Origin: RUG14300 sp964391805
Lineage (GTDB): Bacteria; Bacillota; Clostridia; Christensenellales; CAG-1252
Direction: 5' to 3'
NCBI GenBank assembly: GCA_964391805.1
Contig: CAYMNK010000009.1
Coordinates: 31,110 to 95,109, forward strand
DNA: 64,000 nucleotides
Below are positions 1-8,570 of this stretch, piece after piece. Every line of letters starts with the position of its first letter. Within the stretch, counting starts at the first letter, position 1. The notes beneath the pieces were generated by a model. It saw only the letters and a list, made by a program, of their open reading frames with translations. It was not told the origin of the DNA and made no database searches. Position numbers and translations under genes: made by a program.

Positions 1-867
1 CTTGAAAAGAATCAAAAAGGGCTCAATTCCGTTTACAATTTCCGTAATGTTTTAGTGGCATTAAAATTTTCGGAGGCGGTCAAACTCCTTACCGGGAACA
101 GTTATGAACTTGCCTTTTCGAGTCCGCACGATAAGAGAAAATCGAGGAAATTTGTGGTAGAATTGCCCGAAAAGATTACGTTATTCTTGTTGGAAAGACT
201 TGGAATAATTACGGTCAACGCCCAAAGCGGTAAAATAACTAATATCAATAATCATCTACCTAAATTTGACTTCGGAAAAGTTCTAAGAGAGGATAGGGTT
301 GAAGATTCCAATAAGGTTGATTTTAACAGCGGATTCTTTACTATGCTGTATTTAGAGGCAGGTAAGTTAACGTCATACGATGATTATAAACTCGAGATAC
401 AGTTTGAAAATGTAGAGCAGTCCGAGGAATTATTCCTCTCACTAACCGATAATAATCTCAACAGCGGACACTTGGAAGAGCAACAAAAAATAATATTTAG
501 GAATAATTCGATAAGTGAATTTTTTGCTCTCTGTAGAGCGGACAAAGTGGCACTTAATTTGAGCAATTATTATTTCAACAAGTCGCTAAACGGCAATATA
601 GCTCGTAAGGAGAATTTCAAAATTGCCAATTTAGATAAAACTTTGACTGCTGCGGCATCTCAGCTTGTTGCGATAATGAATATACGTTCGTCAGGGAAAT
701 TCAATCTCATGCCACCGGAACTTAGAGTTCTTGCCGAAGCACGAGAACAAAACCCCGAAGCATCTATTCAAACGATAGCAGAGGCAGTCGGTATAAGTAA
801 AAGCACCGCATACCATAGAATGGAAAGAATTATAGATTTTGCAAAGGAAGTAAACGCTAATGGATAA
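1..867 (+). CDS. whiA: WhiA-family DNA-binding regulator (5' end outside window)
   Basis: The frame is open from base 1, so the gene begins upstream of the window; 288 residues are visible where the family usually has a little over 300. WhiA has a LAGLIDADG-derived N-terminal fold and a C-terminal helix-turn-helix, and affects division and chromosome segregation in Firmicutes (sporulation in actinomycetes). Seen here: the typical late segment with NFKIANLDKT, then a C-terminal HTH with PEASIQTIAEAVGISKS and AYHRMERI (about 710-830). The GTG at 55 is internal to the conserved domain and is not the start. The stop overlaps the dnaE start by 8 bases, so the two are translationally coupled. The whiA-dnaE-pfkA order is known from clostridia. 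Confidence 0.88.
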   Translation, partial: LEKNQKGLNSVYNFRNVLVALKFSEAVKLLTGNSYELAFSSPHDKRKSRKFVVELPEKITLFLLERLGIITVNAQSGKITNINNHLPKFDFGKVLREDRVEDSNKVDFNSGFFTMLYLEAGKLTSYDDYKLEIQFENVEQSEELFLSLTDNNLNSGHLEEQQKIIFRNNSISEFFALCRADKVALNLSNYYFNKSLNGNIARKENFKIANLDKTLTAAASQLVAIMNIRSSGKFNLMPPELRVLAEAREQNPEASIQTIAEAVGISKSTAYHRMERIIDFAKEVNANG

Positions 868-3800
868 CGCTACGCTTGAAAAGCAGTTTGTACATTTACA
901 TGTTCACACCCAATATTCACTATTAGATGGAATGTCCAGAATAAAGGATATTTTTGCTTTTGCCAGAAAGCATAATATGCCTGCTATAGCCATTACCGAC
1001 CACGGCAACATGTACGGAGCCTTGGATTATTTCCACGCCGCAAGAGACGAGTGGCAAGACCTTGTCAAGAAGATAAAGTATGAAAAGGCGGTTGCCGATT
1101 ATAATCTTAAAAAGGCGACTGATCCTGATTTTGACGGAAACATGCCCGAGAAAGACGACATAGTTTTTGCCAAGGAAGATGCCGAAATCTATAAAGATTT
1201 ATATATTAAACCGATTATCGGCTGTGAGTTTTATACGGTGACCGATATGCATAAGATGGAGCGCGGTAAAAACGACCACCTTATCATTTTAGCAAAAGAC
1301 GATGTGGGATATCATAATCTTATGAAACTCAACACTCTTGCTTGGAAAGAGGGCTATTTTGGCGGTAAACCGAGAATAGATCTTGAATTGTTAGAAAAAT
1401 ACAAGGAAGGGTTGATATGTCTGTCTGCATGTATTGCGGGTAGAATACCTCGCTTTTTATTAGAGGACGATTATCCTTCTGCACTTGCCTACGCTAAGCG
1501 ACTTAAGGATATGTTCGGCGATGATTTTTATATCGAGATACAAAATCACCGTTTTATCGAGGACGGAAGAAACCTTGAGCAAATATCCAATATCGGGCTG
1601 ATCAAGATTGCAAGGGAACTCGGTTTGAAACTTGTTGCAACCAACGACGCCCATTATGTTAAAAAAGAGGATGCGGAGAGTCACGACGTACTTTTATGTA
1701 TCCAAACGGCAAGTTATGTCGATGAAGAAAAGCGTTTAAGATTTGCTAATGACGAGTTTTATCTCAAAACTTATGATGAGATGTTGGAGCTATTCCCCGA
1801 ACACGAGGAAGCACTTACCAATACGTTAGAGGTTGCCGATAAAATTATCCTCAAAATGCCCGAAAAGAAACCGTTGTTACCGCCTTTCGTACCCGATAAC
1901 GGACAAACGCCTGCCGATTATCTTGCTACTATGGCGCGTAATAACTTAAGTAAGCGTTACAAGGTGGTGACCGACGAGATTAGGGAGCGTTGTGAAAGCG
2001 AACTTAAGGTTATTATCAGCATGGGTTACGTCGAATACTTCCTTATAGTTTGGGATTTCATTCGTTACGCACGTGAAAACGGTATTCCCGTAGGCGCAGG
2101 AAGAGGCTCGGGTGTAGGCAGTATTGTCGCGTATTCTATCGGTATTACTAACGTAGATCCGCTAAAATACAGCTTGATTTTTGAGAGATTCCTAAATGTC
2201 GAAAGAGTATCTATGCCCGACTTCGATATCGACTTTTGTTCGGTAGGTAGAGCACAGGTTATCGATTACGTAACCAAGAAATACGGTAAAGAAAAGGTAA
2301 CTCAGATAATTACTTTCGGTACTCTTGCTGCCAAACAGTGTCTAAAGGACGTATCGAGAGCATTCCGTATTCCGTATGCCGAAGTCGATAAAATGACTAA
2401 GAGTATATCGTCGATGCCCGGACTATGTTTGAAGGGTATTTTGGGTGAGTATGACGAGAGTAACCCCAAGGAAGTCGAGAAATACGGTAAGATGAAAAGT
2501 CCCGAATTTATCGAGTATTACCACAATGACAGTCAAGTTAGGAAAATAGTAGATATTGCAAGAAAACTCGAGGGCATTCCGCGTAATACGGGTATGCACG
2601 CTGCGGGCGTTGTTATATGTAAGGATGACGTTAGCGACCATATTCCTCTGCAACACAACGACGGCATTATCACTACGCAATACCCTAAGGACCAAGTCGA
2701 AGAACTCGGCTTGCTTAAAATGGACTTTTTGGGACTAACCAACCTTACCGACCTTAAATACACCAAGCAATATATTTTAGAAAATCACGGAGTAACGGTC
2801 GATTTTGGTGAGCTCGGATATGAAGATCCTGCTGTATATAAGCTTATTTCGAGCGGTGAAACGGACGCGGTATTCCAACTTGAATCCCCCGGAATGAAGT
2901 CGTTTATGATGCAACTTGCACCGAGCGGAATGGAAGATATTATAGCAGGTATTTCGTTATACCGTCCCGGTCCTATGGACAGCATTCCCAAGTATATCGA
3001 GAACAAAAAACACCCCGAAAATATTGTTTATTTAGACGAAAGATTGCGTCCGATTCTTGAAAATACATACGGTGTAATCGTATATCAAGAGCAAGTTATG
3101 CAGATAGTGCGTGAACTTGGCGGTTACAGTTTCGGTAGAGCGGATATTCTTCGCCGTATCATGAGTAAGAAGAAAAAGAAAGAGATGATCAAACAGCGTC
3201 ATATCTTCTTATATGGTCAAGAGGCGGAAGGTAAAAACAGTAAGGTTATAGGTGCACTTAAAAACAATGTTGACGAGAAAGTAGCTAATACATTGTTTGA
3301 CGAAATGATGAGTTTCGCGAGTTACGCTTTCAATAAGTCGCACGCGGCGGCATATGCAGTGTTATCGTATGAAACAGCTTACATGAAACTGTATTATATG
3401 CCCGAATTTATCACGGGCGTATTGAATAACCGCTCCAAGGTGACCGACGACGTTGAAAAATACGTTGGTTATCTTAGAACACACGGTGTAAATGTAACCA
3501 AACCCGATGTAAACAGCAGTAAAACGGCTTTTTCAACCGATGGTAAAACGGTCAATTACGGTATATCGGTTATCAAGGGTTCGGGATATGACGCGTCGCA
3601 AAAACTTGTAGAGGAGCGCGAACGTAACGGCAAATACACTTCGTTCCAAAATATGCTCGAAAGACAGGATACGATGATCAATAAGACTATGATAGAAGCA
3701 TTGATTCTTAGCGGTGCTTGTGACTGTTTCGGACACACCAGGGCAACGCTAATGCATTATTATGATTCTATCATATCGGCAATATCAAATGACAAAAAGA

Positions 3801-4603
3801 AGCGTGAAACGGGACAGCTATCCATATTTGACTGTATGTTCGGTGAAGATTTAGGTCAAAGTAGCGAAATCAAAATGGTAGAGATGGAGGAGTTCGATAA
3901 ATCTTTTATACTCGAAAAAGAAAAAGAATTGCTCTGCGTATATATGTCCGGTAACCCTCTTGACGACTATATGCCTTATTATAGTAGAATTCCGTTTAAA
4001 CTCGGAGTGCTTAGAGAATTGACTTCCGCCGAAGGCGATGATGACGGTATCGACAACGGAGCAAGTCAATATGACGGAAGAACTGTAAAAATTGCAGGTA
4101 TATTATCCGATGTCAATAAGAAGGTCAGTAAAAAAGGTGCCGAACTTTGTACCGGAAAAATAGAAGACTGCGAGTATAACATTGAGTATGTTTGTTTCGG
4201 TAACGCCTACCAAACTTATAAACCGGTATTTGTCAAAAACTCCATAGTTGTAATGGACGGAAGACTAAGCTTTAAGGACGGACGGTATTCTATAATTGTT
4301 TCTACTGTAAAACCGTGGCAAATAACAAAAACTGCCGACACTGTGATAGAGGACAAGCCTTCTGTAGACTCGGTCGATTATAGTAAAAAGGTTGTACTGC
4401 TCTTATTAGATCGTGCACCCGGCAAAAAATCACAAGTAACACGCATACTCGAATCTCATTCGGGAAATACTGCCGTATATTGCCAAATGGGCGGTAGATT
4501 CTACGAAATGCAGACCAAAGCGCATTATTCGGATGCTCTTGTCAACGAACTTCGTGACTTGATAGGTTACGACAATGTTATTCTCAAGGACAAGAAAAAC
4601 TAA
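860..4603 (+). CDS. dnaE: DNA polymerase III alpha subunit, DnaE type
   Basis: Replicative polymerase subunit of 1247 residues, longer than the usual roughly 1160. The N-terminal PHP domain starts with HLHVHTQYSLLDG (about residues 12-24) and keeps DHGNMYGA, GCEFY, a SAC segment and NDAHY, so the metal ligands of an active PHP exonuclease appear present. An insertion of about 55 residues separates DHGNMYGALDYF from the IKPIIGCE strand. The polymerase site shows GAGRGSGVGS and PDFDIDF (residues 453-459, catalytic aspartates). QLSIF at about 986 looks like a beta-clamp binding motif, and an OB-fold region follows. It overlaps whiA by 8 bases. No clear terminator follows; only weak AT-rich hairpins are seen at 4612-4655. 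Confidence 0.96.
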   Translation: MDNATLEKQFVHLHVHTQYSLLDGMSRIKDIFAFARKHNMPAIAITDHGNMYGALDYFHAARDEWQDLVKKIKYEKAVADYNLKKATDPDFDGNMPEKDDIVFAKEDAEIYKDLYIKPIIGCEFYTVTDMHKMERGKNDHLIILAKDDVGYHNLMKLNTLAWKEGYFGGKPRIDLELLEKYKEGLICLSACIAGRIPRFLLEDDYPSALAYAKRLKDMFGDDFYIEIQNHRFIEDGRNLEQISNIGLIKIARELGLKLVATNDAHYVKKEDAESHDVLLCIQTASYVDEEKRLRFANDEFYLKTYDEMLELFPEHEEALTNTLEVADKIILKMPEKKPLLPPFVPDNGQTPADYLATMARNNLSKRYKVVTDEIRERCESELKVIISMGYVEYFLIVWDFIRYARENGIPVGAGRGSGVGSIVAYSIGITNVDPLKYSLIFERFLNVERVSMPDFDIDFCSVGRAQVIDYVTKKYGKEKVTQIITFGTLAAKQCLKDVSRAFRIPYAEVDKMTKSISSMPGLCLKGILGEYDESNPKEVEKYGKMKSPEFIEYYHNDSQVRKIVDIARKLEGIPRNTGMHAAGVVICKDDVSDHIPLQHNDGIITTQYPKDQVEELGLLKMDFLGLTNLTDLKYTKQYILENHGVTVDFGELGYEDPAVYKLISSGETDAVFQLESPGMKSFMMQLAPSGMEDIIAGISLYRPGPMDSIPKYIENKKHPENIVYLDERLRPILENTYGVIVYQEQVMQIVRELGGYSFGRADILRRIMSKKKKKEMIKQRHIFLYGQEAEGKNSKVIGALKNNVDEKVANTLFDEMMSFASYAFNKSHAAAYAVLSYETAYMKLYYMPEFITGVLNNRSKVTDDVEKYVGYLRTHGVNVTKPDVNSSKTAFSTDGKTVNYGISVIKGSGYDASQKLVEERERNGKYTSFQNMLERQDTMINKTMIEALILSGACDCFGHTRATLMHYYDSIISAISNDKKKRETGQLSIFDCMFGEDLGQSSEIKMVEMEEFDKSFILEKEKELLCVYMSGNPLDDYMPYYSRIPFKLGVLRELTSAEGDDDGIDNGASQYDGRTVKIAGILSDVNKKVSKKGAELCTGKIEDCEYNIEYVCFGNAYQTYKPVFVKNSIVVMDGRLSFKDGRYSIIVSTVKPWQITKTADTVIEDKPSVDSVDYSKKVVLLLLDRAPGKKSQVTRILESHSGNTAVYCQMGGRFYEMQTKAHYSDALVNELRDLIGYDNVILKDKKN

Positions 4604-5084
4604 GGAATGTATCTTTATATCCTAAAGGATAGATTGTTATTCCAAAGAATAAAAAAACAACTATTATATCTTTCATCTTTTGAGGTGTATAATTTGTGGG
4701 CGTATCCGTTGGACGTCCACTATTTTTTTATATTATAAAACATCCACGGTGTTGCGAATCAAATTGTGCAATAATCTGGTGTCTTGTGGACGGTAACGAT
4801 CACCATCAAGTCATACTGAGCGGAAGACGAAGTCTGAAGTCGAACTGCGTAGCAGCGACACTGTTGGTGTCGGTATCTAAATTCGAATTAAGCGATAGCG
4901 ACAAATCATGTCATACTGAGCACCGCAGTCGAACTGCGTAGCAGCGAAACCGTTGGTGTCGGTATCTAAATCCTCATTATTAAAATTGATATTAGAAAAA
5001 TAAGCTTATAAGCAAGATATCCTACACAATGCCTATGCTTTTAAAATATTTTATTATTTTATTAATAAAATCAAACAAATAGAC
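4604..5084. repeat. Intergenic region with two dispersed-repeat copies
   Basis: The 547-base gap after dnaE holds two tandem copies of the dispersed repeat that opens with GTCATACTGAGC and ends near GGTATCTAAAT (about 4808-4880 and 4912-4972). Both contain GTCGAACTGCGTAGCAGCG. A degraded piece of the AATTGTG/GGTATCTTG family lies before them (4740-4800). A reading frame at 4696-4941 consists of this repeat and is not a gene. Downstream is AT-rich sequence leading to the pfkA promoter. Confidence 0.8.
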
Positions 5085-5113
5085 TTGTAAATGTCAATGT
5101 GATTTGGTATAAT
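5085..5113 (+). promoter_or_regulatory. Sigma-A-type promoter of pfkA-pfp
   Basis: TTGTAA at 5085-5090, a 17-base spacer, and TATAAT at 5108-5113. An AAGGAG ribosome site follows at 5136-5141, ten bases before the pfkA ATG. The promoter lies directly after the dispersed repeats, so pfkA can be expressed separately from dnaE. Confidence 0.8.
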
Positions 5114-5150
5114 ATAAAATGAAATTCTATGTAAAAAGGAGTTTTTAATA

Positions 5151-6113
5151 ATGAGAATTGCAGTTTTGACATCGGGCGGAGATGCTCCTGGTATGAATGC
5201 GGCGATTAGAGCCGTTGTTCGTTATGCGGGATATAAGGATATAGAGGTATTCGGTATTGAGCGCGGATACGAAGGCTTGGTCAACGATGATATGAAGATG
5301 CTTAGTAAGAGAAGCGTATCGGGTATCGTTCAACGTGGCGGTACAATGTTGATGACGGCGAGATGTCCCGAATTTGTTGATTATGAAGTACGTAGAAAGG
5401 CAGCCGAGAATTTAGCTAACAGAGACATTTCCGGTCTTGTAGTAATCGGCGGTGACGGTAGTTTCCAGGGTATGAATCTTCTTACTAAGGAATTCGGCAT
5501 CAAAACTGTAGGTATTCCCGGTACCATTGATAACGATTTAGCGTATACCGATTATACTTTAGGATTCGATACTGCAGTTAATACCGTAGTTAATAACGTT
5601 AACAACCTTAGAGATACCATGAGTTCTCATGAGAGAGTCGTAGTTGTTGAGGTTATGGGTAGAAGTTCGGGTGATATTGCTCTTTATGCGGGTGTAGCAA
5701 GTGGAGCCGAAATAATATTGATTCCCGAGCGTACCGTTAATTATGATGAGGTTTCTAAGGTGTTGAGTCGTGGTAAGAGAGCAGGTAAACAATCTGCAAT
5801 CATCATGTTGGCCGAGGGCGCAGGTCCTATCGATAACGTTATCGCGGAACTCAAATCGAGATTACCCGAATTACACTTCCGTAGTTGTGTATTAGGTCAC
5901 ATTCAACGTGGCGGAATGCCGAGTATGGCAGATAGAAATCTTGCCGCACGCTTTGGTGCTAAGGCAGTAGATTTACTTTCGAGCGGTAAGGGCGGAAGAG
6001 TAGTCGGTATCAGACAAAACGAAATAATAGATCTATCGGTAAGTGAAGCATTGGCTTTGCCCCATAGATTTAATGAAGAATTATATAATTTAGCAAAGAT
6101 ATTAAGTCTTTAG
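5151..6113 (+). CDS. pfkA: ATP-dependent 6-phosphofructokinase
   Basis: Catalyses fructose 6-phosphate + ATP to fructose 1,6-bisphosphate in glycolysis. At 320 residues it has the normal bacterial length. Seen: N-terminal TSGGDAPGMNA, GGDGS near residues 100-104 and GTIDNDL near 123-129. Glycine at both donor-specificity positions (GGDGS rather than GGDDS, GTIDND rather than KTIDND) marks the ATP-using type. MGRSSGDIAL follows. The start has AAGGAG ten bases upstream. Eight bases separate its stop from pfp, which is the PPi-dependent counterpart. Confidence 0.95.
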   Translation: MRIAVLTSGGDAPGMNAAIRAVVRYAGYKDIEVFGIERGYEGLVNDDMKMLSKRSVSGIVQRGGTMLMTARCPEFVDYEVRRKAAENLANRDISGLVVIGGDGSFQGMNLLTKEFGIKTVGIPGTIDNDLAYTDYTLGFDTAVNTVVNNVNNLRDTMSSHERVVVVEVMGRSSGDIALYAGVASGAEIILIPERTVNYDEVSKVLSRGKRAGKQSAIIMLAEGAGPIDNVIAELKSRLPELHFRSCVLGHIQRGGMPSMADRNLAARFGAKAVDLLSSGKGGRVVGIRQNEIIDLSVSEALALPHRFNEELYNLAKILSL

Positions 6114-6121
6114 GAGGATTT

Positions 6122-7372
6122 ATGAAAAATTTAGTTGGTGCAATGATTTTCGGACAATCCGGCGGTCCTTCGTCGGTTATTAATAGCAGTGCTGCAGGCG
6201 TTTTTATCGAAGCTTTGAAGCATCCTGAGCAAATTACAGCCGTTTACGGTGCAGCTCACGGAATCAAGGGAATTCTTGATGAGGATTTCTACGATATCGG
6301 TCAAGAGGATATTAGAGAATTAGAGCTTTTAAAAAATACACCGAGTTCGGCATTGGGTTCTGTTCGTTACAAATTAAAGCCCGTAGAGGTTGACGAAACC
6401 GATTACAAACGCATTCTTGAAGTTTTCAAGAAGTACAATATCCGTTATTTCTTCTATAACGGCGGTAATGACAGTATGGATACTTGTAATAAGATCAGTA
6501 AGTATCTACAACAAGCCAATTACGATTGTAACGTAATAGGCGTACCCAAGACCATCGATAACGACCTTTTCGGTACAGATCACTGCCCCGGTTATGGTTC
6601 GGCAGCTAAGTACATTGCTACCTCTATCATGGAGCTCAAACTTGATGCTACCGTTTACAATACAGGGATGGTATGTATTTTAGAGGTTATGGGACGTAAT
6701 GCAGGTTGGTTGACCGCAGCTGCTCAAATTGCTACCTATAAGGGATTAGGCGCAGACCTTATCTATTTACCCGAAACTCCGTTTGATATTGACGAGTTCG
6801 TACAATCGGTTAAGGAAGTATGTGCTAAGAATAACAATAAGTGTATGGTAGTAGTATCCGAAGGTATCAAGACCAAAGAGGGCAAGTATGTAGGTGAATT
6901 CGTTGCTTCATCCACAGACCTTTTCGGACACGCACAATTAGGCGGTGTAGGACAAATGTTAGCCGATATCGTTAAGAAAGAGACAGGTATCAAAGTTAGA
7001 CCTATCGAATTCAGTTTGTTACAACGTTGTGCTGCACACCTTGCAAGTAAGACCGACGTAGAAGAGGCTTTTGCATCGGGTGCTTATGCAGTTAAAGCTG
7101 CTATCAGCGGTATTACCGATAAGATGGTTGTTCTTCAAAGAGACGAAAATAGCGAAGAATATAAGTGTGAGCCCGCATTGATGGACGTTGCATTGGCTGC
7201 TAATACCGAGAAGAAAATTCCCGAAAGTTGGATTCTTCCCGCAGGTAAGGGCTTAACCGACGAATACGTTAAGTACGCACTTCCCTTGATTCAAGGCGAC
7301 TGCAAGGCTCCTTTAGAGGACGGACTACCCAGATTTGCACGTCTTAAGAAGGTTCAAGCAGGTAGAAAATAA
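6122..7372 (+). CDS. pfp: Pyrophosphate-dependent phosphofructokinase
   Basis: Reversible phosphorylation of fructose 6-phosphate with pyrophosphate as donor. At 416 residues it is longer than pfkA. The donor-site signature is of the PPi type: YNGGNDS (residues about 113-118, Asp in place of Gly) and PKTIDNDL (about 142-149, Lys in place of Gly). MGRNAGWL is also present. AGGAGG overlaps the pfkA stop codon and lies just before this ATG, so the two are cotranslated from the 5085 promoter. Having both enzymes in one operon suggests switching between ATP and PPi as glycolytic donor; a soluble pyrophosphatase is also in the window (35191). Confidence 0.93.
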   Translation: MKNLVGAMIFGQSGGPSSVINSSAAGVFIEALKHPEQITAVYGAAHGIKGILDEDFYDIGQEDIRELELLKNTPSSALGSVRYKLKPVEVDETDYKRILEVFKKYNIRYFFYNGGNDSMDTCNKISKYLQQANYDCNVIGVPKTIDNDLFGTDHCPGYGSAAKYIATSIMELKLDATVYNTGMVCILEVMGRNAGWLTAAAQIATYKGLGADLIYLPETPFDIDEFVQSVKEVCAKNNNKCMVVVSEGIKTKEGKYVGEFVASSTDLFGHAQLGGVGQMLADIVKKETGIKVRPIEFSLLQRCAAHLASKTDVEEAFASGAYAVKAAISGITDKMVVLQRDENSEEYKCEPALMDVALAANTEKKIPESWILPAGKGLTDEYVKYALPLIQGDCKAPLEDGLPRFARLKKVQAGRK

Positions 7373-7435
7373 ATTCATTAACGCTTTAATTTTTTAAAGC
7401 ATGCTATCATAAGATTATTTGTAAGGAGTAATAAT

Positions 7436-8446
7436 ATGAAAAAGATTTTGGTTACAGGCGGAACGGGATATATCGGATCTCACACTTGTGTCGAGTTGAT
7501 TAATCAAGGGTATTTACCTATAATTGCAGATAATTTATCCAATAGTAAGGAAAATGTAGTCGACAAAATTCAAGAGATTACCGGTGTTAGACCTGTCTTT
7601 TACAAAGTTGATATTTTAGACGAAGTCGGACTTAGTAAGATTTTTGCCGAACACGATATTCAAGCGGTAATTCACTTTGCAGGTTTGAAGGCAGTAGGCG
7701 AGAGCGTTAAAGTGCCTTTGAAGTACTATAATAATAATATTACCGGTACCGTCAACCTACTTGAGGTTATGAAGAAGTATAATGTTAAAAACATTATCTT
7801 CAGTTCCTCCGCAACCGTTTACGGCGATCCTAAGGAAGTTCCTATCAAGGAAACCGCTCCTACGGGCGGATGTACCAATCCTTACGGTAAGACCAAGTAT
7901 TTCATTGAAGAGATACTTAAGGACTTATATGTTTCGGACAATTCCTTCAATATCGCATTGCTGAGATATTTTAACCCTGTCGGTGCACACGAATCGGGCT
8001 TGATCGGCGAGAATCCTAACGGTATTCCTAATAATCTTATGCCGTATATCACACAAGTTGCTATCGGTATCAGACCGCACTTAAATGTATTCGGTAACGA
8101 CTATGATACTCCCGACGGTACAGGTGTCCGTGATTATATTCATGTAGTAGATCTTGCTATGGGACACATTTGTGCACTTAAAAAGCTCGAGAGCGTGTCT
8201 AACGGTGTACATATTTACAATTTGGGTACCGGTGTAGGTTATAGCGTTCTCGATATGGTTCACGCATTCTCCGAAGTTTTGGGTAGACCTCTACCTTATA
8301 AAATCGTAGAAAGACGTCCCGGTGACATTGCTAAATGTTGGGCTGATCCCGAAAAGGCAGAAAGAGAGTTAGGCTTTAAGGCACGTTTCGATCTCAAGAA
8401 AATGTGCGAAGATAGTTGGAATTTCCAACAAAAACTAAAAGACTAA
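7436..8446 (+). CDS. galE: UDP-glucose 4-epimerase
   Basis: NAD-dependent interconversion of UDP-glucose and UDP-galactose. Extended short-chain dehydrogenase of 336 residues, typical length. N-terminal VTGGTGYIGSHT is the nucleotide-binding glycine motif, FSSSATVYG supplies the Ser/Thr, and Y150-x3-K154 (NPYGKTKYF) is the catalytic pair. TAAGGAG precedes the ATG. A short hairpin GCTTTAA/TTAAAGC (7383-7400), without a U-tract, lies between pfp and this gene, so it may be cotranscribed with pfkA-pfp or partly separate. Confidence 0.95.
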   Translation: MKKILVTGGTGYIGSHTCVELINQGYLPIIADNLSNSKENVVDKIQEITGVRPVFYKVDILDEVGLSKIFAEHDIQAVIHFAGLKAVGESVKVPLKYYNNNITGTVNLLEVMKKYNVKNIIFSSSATVYGDPKEVPIKETAPTGGCTNPYGKTKYFIEEILKDLYVSDNSFNIALLRYFNPVGAHESGLIGENPNGIPNNLMPYITQVAIGIRPHLNVFGNDYDTPDGTGVRDYIHVVDLAMGHICALKKLESVSNGVHIYNLGTGVGYSVLDMVHAFSEVLGRPLPYKIVERRPGDIAKCWADPEKAERELGFKARFDLKKMCEDSWNFQQKLKD

Positions 8447-8570
8447 TTATGGTAGGTAAGTTATCGGAAAACGCTATGCCGAATAAATAGTATAGCGTTG
8501 TTGGCAGTTTTTACAGCTAACCGATGACGTTATCTAAATATGAAAAATATCTGCGGAAAGTGACTAACGA

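Noticed and set aside
4696..4941. Plus-strand open frame of 81 codons
   Set aside because: It is made of the GTCATACTGAGC repeat; no ribosome site; the same peptide pieces recur at other repeat copies.
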